64,000 nt of DNA from Polytrichum commune (Eukaryota > Streptophyta > Polytrichopsida > Polytrichales > Polytrichaceae). Positions 1 to 12,789 of the stretch are shown here, one piece after another. Under the pieces are notes generated by a model. The model was not told where the DNA came from and searched no databases. It saw nothing but the letters and a program-made list of their open reading frames with translations. How positions within the stretch are numbered: position 1 is the stretch's first letter; each line of letters opens with the position of its first letter. The DNA lies in NCBI GenBank assembly GCA_950295325.1, contig OX485807.1:2296501-2360500 (forward strand). The letters are read 5' to 3'. The position numbers and the translations under genes are program-made.

Positions 1-234
1 ATGATAAATGTCCCGACTTCAGTAGTCTTATTGGAAAAGTTCAAGCCCTATGAAATGTACAGATTTCTTTAATGCAGTTTGTTACCAACTTCGGTTCGAG
101 GTCATCTTATCTATAATCCCTTCAAAGATTGCTAAAATATTTTGTTCGATCCAGTCCAAGCATGTCCTCTGGTCAACTCACATAAGGATTGTAATCCGAT
201 TTTGAATCTTTGTCAGTTGTCACCTCCCATGCAG

Positions 235-618
235 TCATCTTGGAACATTCTTATGATCATCTAAAGTTTGAGCGATCGAGCTCAACTCTATACTAGAGCT
301 CGATGGTCCTGTTCGCAGCCTTGCTTGGTCACTGATCTCATTTTCTTCCATCATTTCCAAGCCTGATCCTTGAACTGCCAATGACATTTTCATGTACATC
401 GAGCTTTTTTGATGTTGAATTTCTACACCATCCACCTCCAAGTCACCTTGGAGCATTGCAAGTACCTGTTCCATGCTTGGTCTTCTTTCAGGTGCGTCCT
501 GTACACACATGTGTGCTACTTTGATCACCCGTAGCACCTCTTCTTCTTCATCGCCGCTCAACTCAAGTGTTGGATCAACAATACCCATGGGCATATTTTC
601 TTCAAGCATTTCCAAAGA
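235..618 (-). CDS. Receptor kinase exon: C-lobe end and tail
   Basis: The last exon begins [20 protein letters not shown] after a TGTGCAG acceptor. The preceding exon ends RW, so the joined reading is typical of plant receptor kinases. It carries the conserved [21 protein letters not shown] segment (subdomain XI Arg) and a ~60-residue Ser-rich tail ending near 235. Confidence 0.8.
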   Translation of the reverse strand, partial: SLEMLEENMPMGIVDPTLELSGDEEEEVLRVIKVAHMCVQDAPERRPSMEQVLAMLQGDLEVDGVEIQHQKSSMYMKMSLAVQGSGLEMMEENEISDQARLRTGPSSSSIELSSIAQTLDDHKNVPR

Positions 619-3600
619 CTGCACATGCCAAAATGCAACGTCCGTACCACAATGATCAGTGTCATTATTTTTAAGGCTTGGCTCTTGTTGACTTTTCTAT
701 CATACCTATGATTATGGAAAGATCTGCATATTACGTTCAATAGACTATAATAACCAAGAGTTCAAATAAGTCCTTACACGGAACATGCTGATGTATGCAC
801 CCTATTAACTAGGAATTTCAGTCAAATCTTGCAAAGATCAATATGTAAGTACTTTTTGGGCTTACCCATCGAGGAAGATAGATTTTCTCTGGAGACAAGT
901 TGGGATTGATGTTCTTTCTTCCACTTACAACCTCAAGAAGCACAACTCCAAAGCTATAGACATCCACTTTGTCACTAAGTCGGCCCTCAAGCACATACTC
1001 TGGTGGTAAATAACCTCTACACAGACAATCCGATTTGATTTGTTGTCAACTTATGAGCATAAAATGTCTCTGCACACAATTTTTGAACATGAATGACATC
1101 AAAGCTCACTATGAGGAGAGAACTTAGAGGAATGGTAAGATATGCATGAAGGATCCACTTACTTGGTTCCTGCAACCGAGGTTACCAAAATATGGCTTTG
1201 AAGACTGTCCTTTGGAAATAATAATGCCAAACCAAAGTCTGCAATTTTTGGTTCCAAATTTTTGTCCAAAAGAATGTTACTTGCTTTGATGTCTCGATGG
1301 ATGATTCTTGGTGTCACAAGCGCATGCAAGTAGTGTAAACCTCTAGCCACTCCCAAACATATGTTCATCCGCTTCGGCCAGTTCAAGGTTTGATTACCAC
1401 GTCGTTTTGCACAAACATGTCATAAGTAGGGCCATGATTAGAAGTTTCCTAATCATGTTATAAGTAGAAAAAAAACTGAAGTCCTATTATGAACAAAATT
1501 TTGGAGAGTGCCTAGAAATAAATACTAGCACCGGCTCACACATGTCGAAGTGTGATACAACAACATGATAATAACCTCGCAGCCTGGATGGAAAAATAAA
1601 ACATGATATCTAGAAAGTCTGAGCGGCTTCTTAAGCTTGATTGATGAAACTTCCACAACTCCTCGACAACATACAAGAGCACATTTTGAGTTATCACCTT
1701 GACACCCGCTTGGAATTTGGAAGTCTGATTTCTAGGAGGTGGACTGGAGCTACACTATTAGGCCCATATGGTGTAGAATAGACTAACCTAGAAGAAAATA
1801 CGGAAGGTCATTGTTTTCAACAAACTCGTACACTAATAATCGCTGAGTTTCCCGTAAGCAACATCCTTTTAATTTCACAAGATTTTTGTGTTTGACGGCA
1901 CTCAAGAGAAAAACTTCGTTGAGAAAGTCATCTAGAGCACTGTGTTGCACTCCCATGTTGAGTTGTTTAACAGCCACCTCAAAATGACCTTGAAGATATC
2001 CCTGTAATGATTGAAGCACAAACATGTCCAAGCTGTAATCAATCATACACAGTATTCAATAGCATGAAGCTATTTCATGTCAGTTTCTAAATACAACATA
2101 TCATTGCTCAGCTGATGTCTTGTACGTGTTCATGGGTCCAACAATAGATTTGAGAATAAAGACTCCGGATGTCGGAATCCCACTACTTTAGATTGAGTTG
2201 AAACCAAGACAACTAAACACAATTCATCAACATAGTAATGTTATGAACCCCTCCCTCAATATTGTAGAGACAACAAAATTCAAGCCCAATCATCCACTGG
2301 CAGACCTCCCCACAATAAATAGATGTGAACATGTGTGTTGAATCTGACCTACGTAATCAAGATCACCAACCTAACAAGTAACCAAGTGCAATTTTAATCC
2401 TTCTCACTGCTATTGCTAATAAGCACCTAAGATTGACACCTCATCTACTAAACGTGGCTTACACTTCCACTCATGTTCAAATTCCCAAAAGTGTAGACCT
2501 AGTGTATCATTCCTACGTCAACTTCTACAAGTATTTCAAAATTGGTGACTTGTCAACATTCTTGAGGTTTTTTGAACCTCATGAAGAGATCACAATAGTT
2601 GCAAACATAATCTTAGAGGAAGAAAAGAAGAAAAGAAGCAATTGGGTGAGATCAAACCTTGTAGACCGCACCGAATCCACCCTCCCCAAGTTTCATAGAT
2701 GTATGGAAATTTCGAGTAGCCTTCACAAGATCATTGTATACAAAAAGCGTGGGTTTCAACTCGTGCTCTGCAAATTCTGTAAAAATTGATTTGAAATATG
2801 TGCAGTCAAAACTCATACATAAGAATGATAGCTTGGTATATACTTGTCCTTATTTGATTTGTTTGAACTGTCAAAATGCTTATAGTTGAGTTTGTGTGAA
2901 ATCTGAACTTAGGGCCACTCCACAGTAGAGCTCAAGGGCCCTTGATGCATGATATACAAATTATGGGATTGGTTGGAAGCCGGAGATGGTCCAAGTTAAT
3001 TTTACACTAGACCTTGAAGACTTGATGGACCAAAGAAATTGGATTGGATGCACAATCTACATGACATCCTACATGGCATCAAGTGGCATGGATAATGTTT
3101 CATGGTCTGTTGGATGTTACATTAGGCCCACGAAAAAAGGTGGGTCTAACACAAAACTCGATATTGTGGCAATCACTTGTTTTGTCATTGGCTTCTAGAA
3201 ATTTTAATATCATCATGATGGGGACCCAAACCCGAATATATGTTGCGGTCCCTTAACATGGTCTACTTTTACTTTATACCAAGCTTGAGGGCCCATGAAT
3301 TGCAAAATTGAACTTCTACTTCCCATGGTACAACCTTTGGATGCTTTTCATGCTCACGGCTCTTATTGATGCTCTTGTTAATAATTTAGAAGATGCATAG
3401 CATTATTCATTGGTCATTGCAAGCTGGGTAGGGCCGGGGATAAGTCTAATGGTTTTTTGAAGTATACCTTGCTTATTTTCTCTTACCAGCAAATTCAACC
3501 TTGTAAACTCGAGTGAAGCACTCTCATTGATATTATGAGAATGGAATAGTTGATAGCAGCTAAATAATGTTATATGAGCAAACACCACAATGTCTAGAGT

Positions 3601-6600
3601 CTTACTTTGCTTCAGCTGAAGCATGAGGTAGTTTCTGTATCTTCTACTCCTCTGGAACAAGAACACTGCAATGACCACCACCACCACACAAAACAAGGCA
3701 CTGGTGCTTGCTGCGATTGCAATGATTCTGTGGCTTGATGCATTGCTCCCATTTGGGGCTACTGAACCACAATATTCAAAGTCATCAATTACGGTGACCA
3801 ATATAGTTGGTCGCATTTGTAAAATTAAAACAAGCATTAGAAAATCTTGGGCAGTAGAGTCATTTGTGCTTGTTTATATTGTTAAACGGGAAAGAGTTTT
3901 AACACAACCAATCAAGACTTCAACGGTTTATGAGAACAACTCTTGAGCTTAGGTGTCTGGTGAACACTAACTTCAATTACCCAAAGGAAGTGAAATTTGA
4001 TTTATTAACCCTTAAACATCAACAAAGTCCTGATGGGGGGTTTGGAGAGAAGAAGAATGAAGTTTTGTTATTGAGAACTTTATTTGTAGTCATTTCACAA
4101 GAAAATATACCTTCTTAGAATAGTTTTCTCCTTCCTCAATGAGATACTCTAATTGAAGGATTAAGGTGAAAGAGATGTAAATATAGGCCATATACTTTCA
4201 AAGAATCCAACATATAATTCTATGCGATCTCTAGTATTTTGGCCATCATTTCGACAAATTATTGTACTTTTTCTTCCTTTGAAACTATGTTGTAGAGATT
4301 GGAGCCTTGCAATACAAAACTTTCATCCAGTAATACTTGCTATGATTTCTTATTGATTGTATGCAACTGGATATCTTATGTGTATGCTTTTATGGCATGT
4401 CAAGATGTCATATTTAGCTTTCAAACAGAAGGACATCAATTATGAGTGATAAACAACATTTCTCTCCCTTAATGCAAACAACATTTGCACAAATTTAGTA
4501 GTCTTTCATCTCAAGTCATGTCAATTTTCAAGACATCCTTTGACCTTTATGGGTTAACATGCACAATAAATAGTTGATGCTTGGGGGATTGTACCTGGGT
4601 GACAATATCCTTCACATAAACATCTTTGCAAATCAGTTTGTGGTGTCCCGGTGGAGTTCTTACAACATGGATTGCCTTGGAGTCTAGAATATTTGTCACA
4701 CCCACATTTTAGTACACATATGGGCGCCAATAGTATATTCAACTTCCAAGGGACCTATGTTGCACTACCAACATATAGTCCCAAAGCACAACTCTTAATG
4801 TGAAGTTGAAAAGGGTGGCTCAAACCCAAGGTTTTTACCCAAATGATCCTATGAAATCTCTGAGATTAAGCTGCATAAGGTTAGCATAGTTGATTTTCAA
4901 TTCAGCCTACCATCTATGTTCCACCCAATCGTAGTGGCGATATCCGGGCGAACCAGATATTTTCAACCTTACATTCAACCTAGGGGACTTGTTGTTCAAG
5001 ACAATAAGTGCGGTGGCTTGTCCGTGGCCATTCACTTATAAAAAGAGACAAGAGTCTTTGAATGTCCTCTAATTCTTGTGATGCCCGTTTCAAGATTACA
5101 TATAGATTTTAACCAACTCGAAGACAATTCAACAATACCTTAATCCAAGCCAGTGGCAACATGTCATCTCTTTTGCAACTTAAAAATATACAAATCTACC
5201 AATGCAAATTTCTCCGATTGCACAGTTCGTGTGCCCTACGACTTGTACATTGGTAGGCACCACACCAGGTGAAATTTTATAAGAAGTGCTTGCAATAATG
5301 ATGAGGCAAAATTCCACAAAAAGTGTCTTACTTGACGATGGTATTAAAAGTCAATGAGCCTCCATACTTAACAGACGTTATTTGATTGTTCATCAAGCTT
5401 AATTCAAGTAGGCTGGAGTTGGAAGACAGAATGTCGTCAAGGCATAAGGTACCAGTGATATTGTTATCATCCAGATACCTGCAAACAATGTGTTCTCACA
5501 CAAAGTATATGAGTTGCTTGACATGATATAAGAATGTTTCCAACTCACGTACAACAACTTTTTTCCGCATTTTTCACATCCATTAGGTGCTCAATTACGT
5601 GAATTTTGCACGTGACCACCACCAAATTTGATATGTGGGGTCTGGTACACAAATTCTTTGGCAAATCCCCTTTTATTTCCATGTTTGTAACTCAAGCGTG
5701 GTGTGAGCCAACTTGCCATCAGCTGTCATACGCAAGGGATGGTAATGCACTCGAGCCACACACCAAACCTAGGTTCTAACAGTGCAAATCATTAGAGTTA
5801 TGACGTGTCACATTTGCATACAAGTCATTTAAATAAGCTCAATAGTCAATAGGTATGCCACTTTGCATCATAAAACCATTGCTCTCAAAATGAAGTTTAC
5901 ATATTTACAAGAGGATATGAAAGGAATTCTTACAGATAATTCAACTTTGTAAATTTTGTAATAGAGGTGGATAAATTTAGGTTGATATCCATCAAATTTA
6001 TGCCTTGTAACCCCCTGCAAAGATCAAAGTTTAGTCAATGATTGGAAATCTAAAACTAGAAGAATAAAGGCATGGGTACACTGATGTGAACAAAAGCCTT
6101 CCCATGTTAGCAACAATCTCATCATTGTTTTGTTACTAATCTTCTATATAATATTAGGTTTATTGATGGCAACACTCAAATGGTTGTAGCTAGGACACCC
6201 ACAATTTTAAGGATGATCAAAACTCCGCTAACTTCTCTTGCATTCATTGGGTGGACTATAACCAGTGTTACAAGGAATCTTGCTGACTTTAAGTGGCTGC
6301 TAAGAAGATGATTATAACCCATAGCCATATACCCTCATCATTAATGCACACACTACTAGCAATGTGGCTCTTAATAAACAAGCGCCATGTTGGAAGAGAC
6401 ATGTAGCGAAGACCATATACCTTCTATCATTTTGTTCATTTTTTTTGGGGGGGGGGGAACACAAGAAGAATATGGCCACCTGGCTAGTTATTCCGTCAAA
6501 GTAGAGGGAGTATTTCACGGTCGGGAATCGAACCACCAACCATTGCATTTGGTTTTGGGTACCTCTCCACTATCATTTGGTACTTTAGGGTCATCTCAGA

Positions 6601-9600
6601 CCGTTCGCCATTCTCTCTTGCCGTCTATACTAATACTATTGAAATATGACACCCATGATGCCACTTGCAAGGTAGAGAGAGATGAACCACTACTAAATCA
6701 TTTGAACATAGAGGGGATTTTGTACATCCCAAATTTCTCTTTCCATGTATGATTGCATCAAATCATCATACACTGACCAACTTACTTAGTCATCGAGTGC
6801 AACTTTGGACAAAGATATACCACTCACATGAATTGTAGTTGAGACCCATTCAACTTTGCAACCAATTTTGAAAATGACTTTGAATCAAAATGTCCATTGT
6901 AGCTTAGGTTACTGCACACATTCCAATAAACAACTCTTCTCAAATTCATGTTTTTGTTTTCATTGCAGTATCCATCATAATAAACACCGATGAGCAATCC
7001 ATACTATATTATTAAATGATCTATGAATAATGAAGAGAGACAAAGTATCCAAGTAGCATGGTTGCCATTCTGCAAAAACCAATTTGTGTGATCATGTCAT
7101 GTGCTATTGTACGCAAAAAATTTCATAGTACTCTCGAACATAACTTTATAATATATGCCCGATTATGGCAAAAAGGCACAAGGCTATGGTTTCTATATGT
7201 AACATGCAAGGACTGTCCACTTTCCTTCCAACACGTGAAGACATATGTCAACAATGCATGAGGGGGTAGAAGTTGTTGACACTCACATGACTTGTAGAGC
7301 TGACCATGAGCTGAAGTCAGGGAGGAGCCCAGAGAAATTGTTTGTTGAGAGATCCAGTCTTGTAAAATTAGATTCTGACGAGATATTGAAAATGGACAAG
7401 TCCACAACCCCGCTGAACTGGTTCCCACTCACATTCCTAGAGTGAAATTTGAAGTGTTCGTAGGACATGTCAGAAGGAGGCTTTGATTTCACTTGCACAA
7501 AAAAAAACTTGACAATCAGAGTAGCTCTTGCAGATCAGAAACATTTTCCAGAAAGTTTCCATGTGGAAGTTATCAGCCTGTGACAAACAAGTTCTGTGCA
7601 CTTTGAAGTCAAGCATCCAATGAAGTGAGAATTGGGGGGAAAAAAGGTCAAATAAATGAACTCACAGTCTATGAAGTTGTGGAGCTGATGTAAGATTAGG
7701 GAGCGCACCAACAAACGCATTGCCAGACAAGTCCCTAAGTAGAGGTGAAAACAAATATAATCAGCAGATGTTAACACAGTTACTTTAGTGTTCTGTAAGT
7801 GTGAGGCAAACCAGAATGAACTAAGTCAGGAAATTCAGTGACACTGAACATAAAGTGCAAAAAGTATGATCTCTAATAGCATTTGAGGATTTGATGGTGA
7901 TTATGCACTGAATAGCATCTGGCAGGTTAAAAGCTCATGAATTTGTCACACATGTGCAACTTTATATCATGATTATCCTAGCTGTAACTTCTGGGAGCAG
8001 AATCAGGGCTGTTGTTTAGATCCATTATCAGAGCATGGGATGGATCACATGCATAGAGCCGAGTACGAGTAATCACAATTCTACTGAAGTTGCTGGAGCC
8101 ACTAAGTAGCGGTTGATTTGGAGACAACTGCTGTAACCTACATAAAGACACAAATTGTGGGCCTTACACTGACACCAAATATGGCAGATGCTGGAGAAAG
8201 TTGCCAGTTACATTCCCAGTGAGATTGTTATTTGACAGCTTCAATGTTCGCAGCCACTTGAGATTTTTCATCAACTCGATTGGCATTGGGCCAGTTAAGG
8301 AGTTTCCACTCAAGTCCCTGGAGAGCAAAGGCACAGCCAGATCAGCACCATGAGTTATAAAGAAATATTCTCAATATATTCAAATATGTTAGTTTATATC
8401 GCAGACTAGATTGGGCACCCCTTTGCACTTCAGGAATTGCTGGGAGATTCGGGATCCTGCAACAATGTATGATCTTAAATTTTGGAAGAATCGAGAGTTA
8501 CATCACTTTTCAACCCACTAAACTTAGTGTAAAACATGTGGATGATTTACATGACTGATTGACACGAGCTAGTGACTTCCAAGTCACCTTCTGTCAATCA
8601 GTCACGTCAAACCATCCACCTGTTTTCAACGGGTGAACATCATAGCACCTACTGAGGGGGACGACTATCCGGGGGAGGCGGTGAAAATGCTGATTATTAT
8701 AATAGCTATTTTGAGTTAAAATTACCCCTGAGTCAAGGTCAAAGACCCTGTATTAGTCTAGTGAACTTAAGAAGGAATGAATCAACAACCAACCTATAGG
8801 CAGTCAATTTCTACTATTATTTCCTTGGTAGGTGTTAGAAACCAAACTGGTTTTTGACTAATAACCTTTCACGACAAATTCACTCAACGACGACATGTGA
8901 ATACTTGCGCTACAAAGTCAGACTGTTTTTCGAGGTAGATTACAGATTTTGAAGGTATGTCAAATTCTGCAACTCTTCCGGTATTAGTCCTGTGAATCCG
9001 TTGTCGTGCAGGTCCCTGTGTTTTAGCCATGGCCACACAAATCAAGACACTATCAGTAATGTCAATAACTTCTGATGCATGGTATGTATGTCAGATACGC
9101 ATCATTCTTGTGCCATAGAAAATATCGACACACACAAAAAGTAGAATCTACTTGGACATGAGAATGCGGTTACCAATCCGTACAGGATGTTAGCATTGGT
9201 TAGGTTTCCGAGCTCTGGAGGAAGCGGTCCATTTAGCTTTGAATTTCCTGTCAGCGATCTGGACATGGGCATACATGGACTCGTATCAGCAGCCCATCAT
9301 GAGATTCCATAGGGATGCATGCATTCAAGATTCCAAGCAGTACTGATTATCATTATACTTTAGAGTGATCGGGTTTGGAGTTGATTGAACAAGTAAACCT
9401 TGAAAACGGGCATGGAGGTGATATCGCAACGAGGGATGTAATAAATCACTGAGAGCTACATATTTCATTGAGTTCTTGTAACAGTTGGAAGCAAGACAAA
9501 ATGGATCAGTGATGCCTTGCCAACTCACAATGTGACAAGGTTGCCGAGGTCCCCGATTGCCGGTGGCAAAGTGCCAACAATGGATGCATCACTCAGTGTC

Positions 9601-10506
9601 CTGTACAAGAGCATCACTCATCCCAATTGAGGATATTGTCTCAAACTTCAAATCGTCCTCAAGACATATCCACAGTGAAACAGAATCACAGGTCCCAAAA
9701 CTCATTACATCATCCAAACTCTCCAATACCAGAACAGCAACAGGAGACCCCATCCCTCTTTGCCCTCTGTTTTCTTGGGTTCCGTCTTCTACAACTTTCT
9801 AACCTCACTACAATAAGTAGTCTTATTAAGTAGTCTGGATTACCACATGTAATTATGCATTGCTGCAACTTTTCTACAGAATCATCATTTATTACCAAGC
9901 TATAGTTTGTTCCTTGATGTGCATACAAAGTATTTATGTTGTGTGGTCAGAAAGTGATAATGTTAGTAAAACGTTACAACAATACGCAACCAACACTAAT
10001 AGGACATTCTAGTGTATCTTCTCCCTGCTCATTTTCTACTAAGTAGGTGCACCTATTTCGGTTTGTGATCCATTGTGCATACCGAAAAAGCAAGGGTAAA
10101 GTAGGTACAAAGCATATGATAAATGGTCAGATTCTCCAACTTGTGACATAAGTAGCATGTCATTGACTTATAAGAAACTCCAACAAGTTGGACCAACCCT
10201 TCAGAGTACCTCTAAGAGCCTTACAATAGGATGGAACATGCACGCTTTGGCAGAGTCTTACAGGCCGATGATATAGACGTTCCAGTGTGTATTCGAATTA
10301 GGCCATTGTTGATCCCAACACAATACACCTTGCCAAGAGTCAATGAAGCAAGGATAAGCATCCGACCCACTTTTCCAACCTGCTAAGTTGATTTCGGGGT
10401 CTGGTGTATTGCCATTCCATGCTTTCCAAATACTCTGCAGTGCGTTCACTGTCATGGCCCCAACATCCCACATTGAAACCATCAAAATGATCATGCACCA
10501 CTCCAA
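235..10506 (-). CDS. LRR receptor-like serine/threonine kinase gene, multi-exon (whole gene)
   Basis: A plasma-membrane receptor kinase gene spread over about 10 kb in many small exons. In transcript order I see a signal peptide plus LRR N-terminal cap (10506-10264), a series of about 70-150 bp LRR exons (9605 to 5332), a cysteine-rich stretch (4742-4554), a transmembrane exon (3837-3602), and kinase exons at 2001-1788, 1386-1163, 1016-866 and 618-235. Most exons have GT-AG borders that keep the frame. The kinase carries the VAVK lysine, [12 protein letters not shown] catalytic loop, DFG and PPEY. The kinase exons resemble the LRR-VIII and cysteine-rich receptor kinase groups, but I cannot fix the subfamily. 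The glycine-loop exon and a short piece between the 2001-1788 and 1386-1163 exons were not identified, so integrity is unproven. Introns hold nothing else I recognise apart from the SINE-like repeat near 6.5 kb. Confidence 0.85.
866..1386 (-). CDS. Receptor kinase exons: catalytic loop and activation segment
   Basis: Two exons. 1386-1163 encodes [19 protein letters not shown], the catalytic [12 protein letters not shown] and the metal-binding DFG. 1016-866 continues in frame (TK then [19 protein letters not shown]) with [14 protein letters not shown]. Donors GTAAGTGG and GTAAGCCC and the matching AG acceptors join the exons without a frame break. HRD, DFG and PPE are all intact, so the kinase looks catalytically competent. 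Confidence 0.8.
1788..2001 (-). CDS. Receptor kinase exon: N-lobe
   Basis: The exon opens after an AG acceptor with [12 protein letters not shown], where the Lys of VAVK is the ATP-anchoring residue. It then has the helix-C region ([19 protein letters not shown]), KLKGCC, and the hinge [13 protein letters not shown]. The donor follows LL. The preceding Gly-rich loop must lie in a separate upstream exon that I could not place. Confidence 0.75.
3602..3837 (-). CDS. Receptor kinase transmembrane exon
   Basis: This encodes a short extracellular tail with N-glycosylation-type NAS, then a single strong hydrophobic helix ([20 protein letters not shown]...FLF). A basic stop-transfer segment follows (QRSRRYRNY). 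It ends at a GTAAGA donor after LKQSK. Position and composition fit the single-pass segment that joins ectodomain to kinase. Confidence 0.75.
4554..6919 (-). CDS. Receptor kinase membrane-proximal ectodomain exons (divergent LRR and Cys-rich)
   Basis: Candidate exons follow the LRR series. About 6919-6827 reads [20 protein letters not shown], 6014-5934 reads [17 protein letters not shown], and 5478-5332 reads [17 protein letters not shown] with [12 protein letters not shown]. Each has plausible GT-AG borders. The 4742-4554 stretch encodes a cysteine-rich segment ([25 protein letters not shown]), which suggests a disulphide-bonded module between the LRRs and the membrane. Sequence between these exons looks intronic. 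The exact splice plan needs transcripts. Confidence 0.55.
6430..6620 (-). repeat. Probable tRNA-derived SINE fragment
   Basis: On the minus strand a Pol III B-box-like GGTTCGATTCC lies at 6534-6524. An A-box-like TGATAGTGG sits about 35-45 bases upstream of it. Toward lower coordinates the copy runs into a C-run and A-run (6437-6456 on the plus strand is T8G11-like), which could be a tail. I found no target duplication. It sits in an intron of the receptor kinase gene. Confidence 0.4.
7287..9605 (-). CDS. Receptor kinase LRR exon series
   Basis: Short exons, each encoding roughly one or two LRRs. 9605-9531 gives [20 protein letters not shown]. About 9260-9174 gives [18 protein letters not shown]. 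About 9014-8945 gives [18 protein letters not shown]. About 8325-8155 gives [19 protein letters not shown] and [11 protein letters not shown]. About 8142-7985 is a more divergent exon. About 7740-7680 gives [14 protein letters not shown]. 7440-7287 gives NQFSGVV and [14 protein letters not shown]. The LxxLxLxxNxLxGxIP pattern is clear. Exon borders have AG acceptors and GTGAG or GTAA donors. A fragment near 7600-7500 ([16 protein letters not shown]) looks like a damaged LRR exon, because the frame upstream of it has stops. Confidence 0.75.
10264..10506 (-). CDS. Receptor kinase exon 1: signal peptide and LRR N-terminal cap
   Basis: The exon starts with ATG at 10506 and a hydrophobic leader ([18 protein letters not shown]). 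It continues into a typical plant [16 protein letters not shown], a Pro-rich link, NLAGW, then a Cys-bearing PCF...W.GVLCW cap motif. A GTAAGA donor at 10263 ends it after WNVYIIGL. The leader predicts secretion and an extracellular LRR domain. A close second copy of this exon lies at 54324-54566. Confidence 0.8.
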
Positions 10507-10625
10507 ACCTATTTTTTGCTCACTTATTACTCAGAAGCGGCTAAACCTCCTATAAAGGAAGAAGAGTCAACTGAACATCTCAGCCATTGGCAAGAATATT
10601 TGTTGCAATGTAATGGCAGGTAAGG

Positions 10626-11123
10626 TTTTCAAACCTTGGACAACTGCCAAAATAACTATAATCAACTACATTATTTTCAAGACATTTTAAGGAACAATTA
10701 TAGTTAACTAGAAATTTCTAAGAGCATATTCAAGAACAACTTTAGTTAACAAGAAAATTTCAAGTATTATCATGTATTCAAAGAAGTTTGCCTCTCGATT
10801 TGTTTCAGTTGATGGTCTTTAATATGCTCGGGCCACTGAGGATTATCAAGAAACGTCTTTATACGATAACTCAAAGTGTTGGACTCCGGAACAACTTGCA
10901 TGTACACCATTAACACAAATAACACACTAGTGCCACTACAACACTACAACAAAATTTTGTGAATATGATGTGCTCAACTTTAGCTAACTAGATATTAAGT
11001 TAACTAGATATACCTATAGTTAACTACAATTTTTGGCAAGTCAAATCGTGAATTACTATAGTTACAAAAGACAACTAGTTAACTAATAGTTGCATTAGTT
11101 GGTTAGTTGTCTAAGGTTTGAAG
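10626..11123. mobile_element. MITE-like element with ~25-bp terminal inverted repeats
   Basis: The left end at 10626 reads TTTTCAAACCTTGGACAACT and the right end, reverse complemented, reads CTTCAAACCTTAGACAACT, about 22 of 25 positions matching. The interior is A/T-rich with repeated GTTAACTAG words. There is no ORF. No clear target-site duplication was seen, so the superfamily is unknown. It lies upstream of receptor kinase exon 1. Confidence 0.5.
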
Positions 11124-11567
11124 GTTATATATCTGGCATATTCATCAAAAGGTGAGGCCACCAGAATATTTCAAAATGAAAGGCGAGGATGTTTTCTATG
11201 CCATGATCTACACAGTAAGCAATCATGGCAGGGATATATATGTACTGGCCACTGCAATATTAACAGGCAGGCCGATCCGATTGAGCCCCTGCATTCATTA
11301 TTACTCATATACTGCAGATTCTAAACCACACATCAAATAATTGCATAGCTCACAATATAGACCCGCGAGACATACATTTCAAAGCTCGATATGATGATCT
11401 GTTTATGTGCAAGATTCATCTGGCAACCTATAACCCTGACTAAAGCACAGATACTACAAACTATCAATACCTAATGGTCTTGACAAGAATGAGGTCTCTT
11501 GCTCTTCAGGATGTAACCTAAGCAGGCGAAAATGTAGCTCTCTTGCCACCAGCACTCGCATTCCGCC
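11124..11567. other. Gene-free stretch
   Basis: I see no gene that I can support here. A short open frame at 11152-11340 (plus) has no recognisable domain. Confidence 0.4.
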
Positions 11568-11793
11568 CAATGATCGGGGAGAACCAGCAGTTAGTTACAA
11601 ATGAACTGGTTGAGTTTGAGAAATACCCGGTTGAAGTTCGAGACTGCAGGAAAATTACCAATCATTTTATTGGAATTTATAGAGTATACCCCAATTTAAT
11701 CAAGGAAAACCGGAGGATGTCAACATGTAACTGGTTGGACTTGCAAACACTCGGATCTCAACCGATTATGCCCAAAAATCTCCCCGATCACGG
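11568..11793. mobile_element. MITE, copy 1 (TGATCGGGGA terminal inverted repeats)
   Basis: It starts TGATCGGGGA at 11571 and ends TCCCCGATCA at 11790. The same ~225-bp sequence recurs at 30655-30882. The interior has repeated AACCGGTT-like words (ACTGGTTGAG, ACCCGGTTGAAG). It has no ORF. The duplication at this copy is not clear, so it is probably the older insertion. Confidence 0.75.
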
Positions 11794-12789
11794 ATATCTA
11801 TACCCGAACTTTCACCCCAAGAATTCTACCACACTCTAATTATCAAGAGCATTGGTGATCAGACCGCGTGGGACAACTCGCAGACATACTCAAGAATATA
11901 CCTCTGAACCTTAAGTTCGATCTATCAATTCGATGATTCCATGTCCACAAATTCCTCGGTCATCTGATCCGAGTACTTGGAAGCTAGCGTCGAGTCTGCT
12001 GAAAGTATGGAAACCTGGCATCTTTTCTACCGAGGAGAGTCAGCTGAACTTACGATCGTACTGACTATATATATAATAGTCGGTGGTTTGACTTGAGAGC
12101 ACAGTAGCTTGCTGGAATGATAGTTGATCGGGGAAGAGAGCATGAACGCACAACACGACCAGTACCAAATTTCTCACATCAACCTGCTGCTGCTTGCATA
12201 CCGACCGCCCCATTCTGTACCCACTGCGGCCTTACCTACCCCTCTCAGCCCCTTCACCAACTGCTACAATTTGTCATTGAGATTGTTGCACAACTTCACG
12301 TCAGTCCTTGATGGGTGTGTTTTTCGTTATTCATTTGTCGCCAGCACATGTCAACAAGATCCTCGGTTGCATGAATAGCTTGTGATCTGATTGCAAATTT
12401 TATCTCTCAAAGCCTAGCGTTTACGGTTTTGCAAAAATGGTAGAGACTTTGTGGGTTCAATCTACCACACGACAACCACAAGTTTTGGACACTTTATCAT
12501 AGAATCGAGTTTTAGCGTGGGTCATTTTCTATAGAATTTAAAAGGAATGAAGGTGGATGTAAAGGTACCACAAACAATGAGGTGTGTTAAGTGTCATCCA
12601 ATATCATCCACTCCAAGTGTGTCTAAAGGGCAAAGCTTCATTGGCTCACAACCTACTACATGTTCTAGTCAAGGGTTTCTTAACTACAACCCTACATTGA
12701 ATCTACCTCTATGATGAAACATGTCATGAATGGCCACATTGCCAATATGGAGACTGAGGTATAAGGAAGTGATGCACAAGAAACAAGAC

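Noticed and set aside
11152..11340. Enzyme-like ORF (RPPEYFKMKGEDVFYAMIYTV)
   Set aside because: A faint resemblance to glycosidase C-terminal segments, but it is too short, with no catalytic motif or partner exon.
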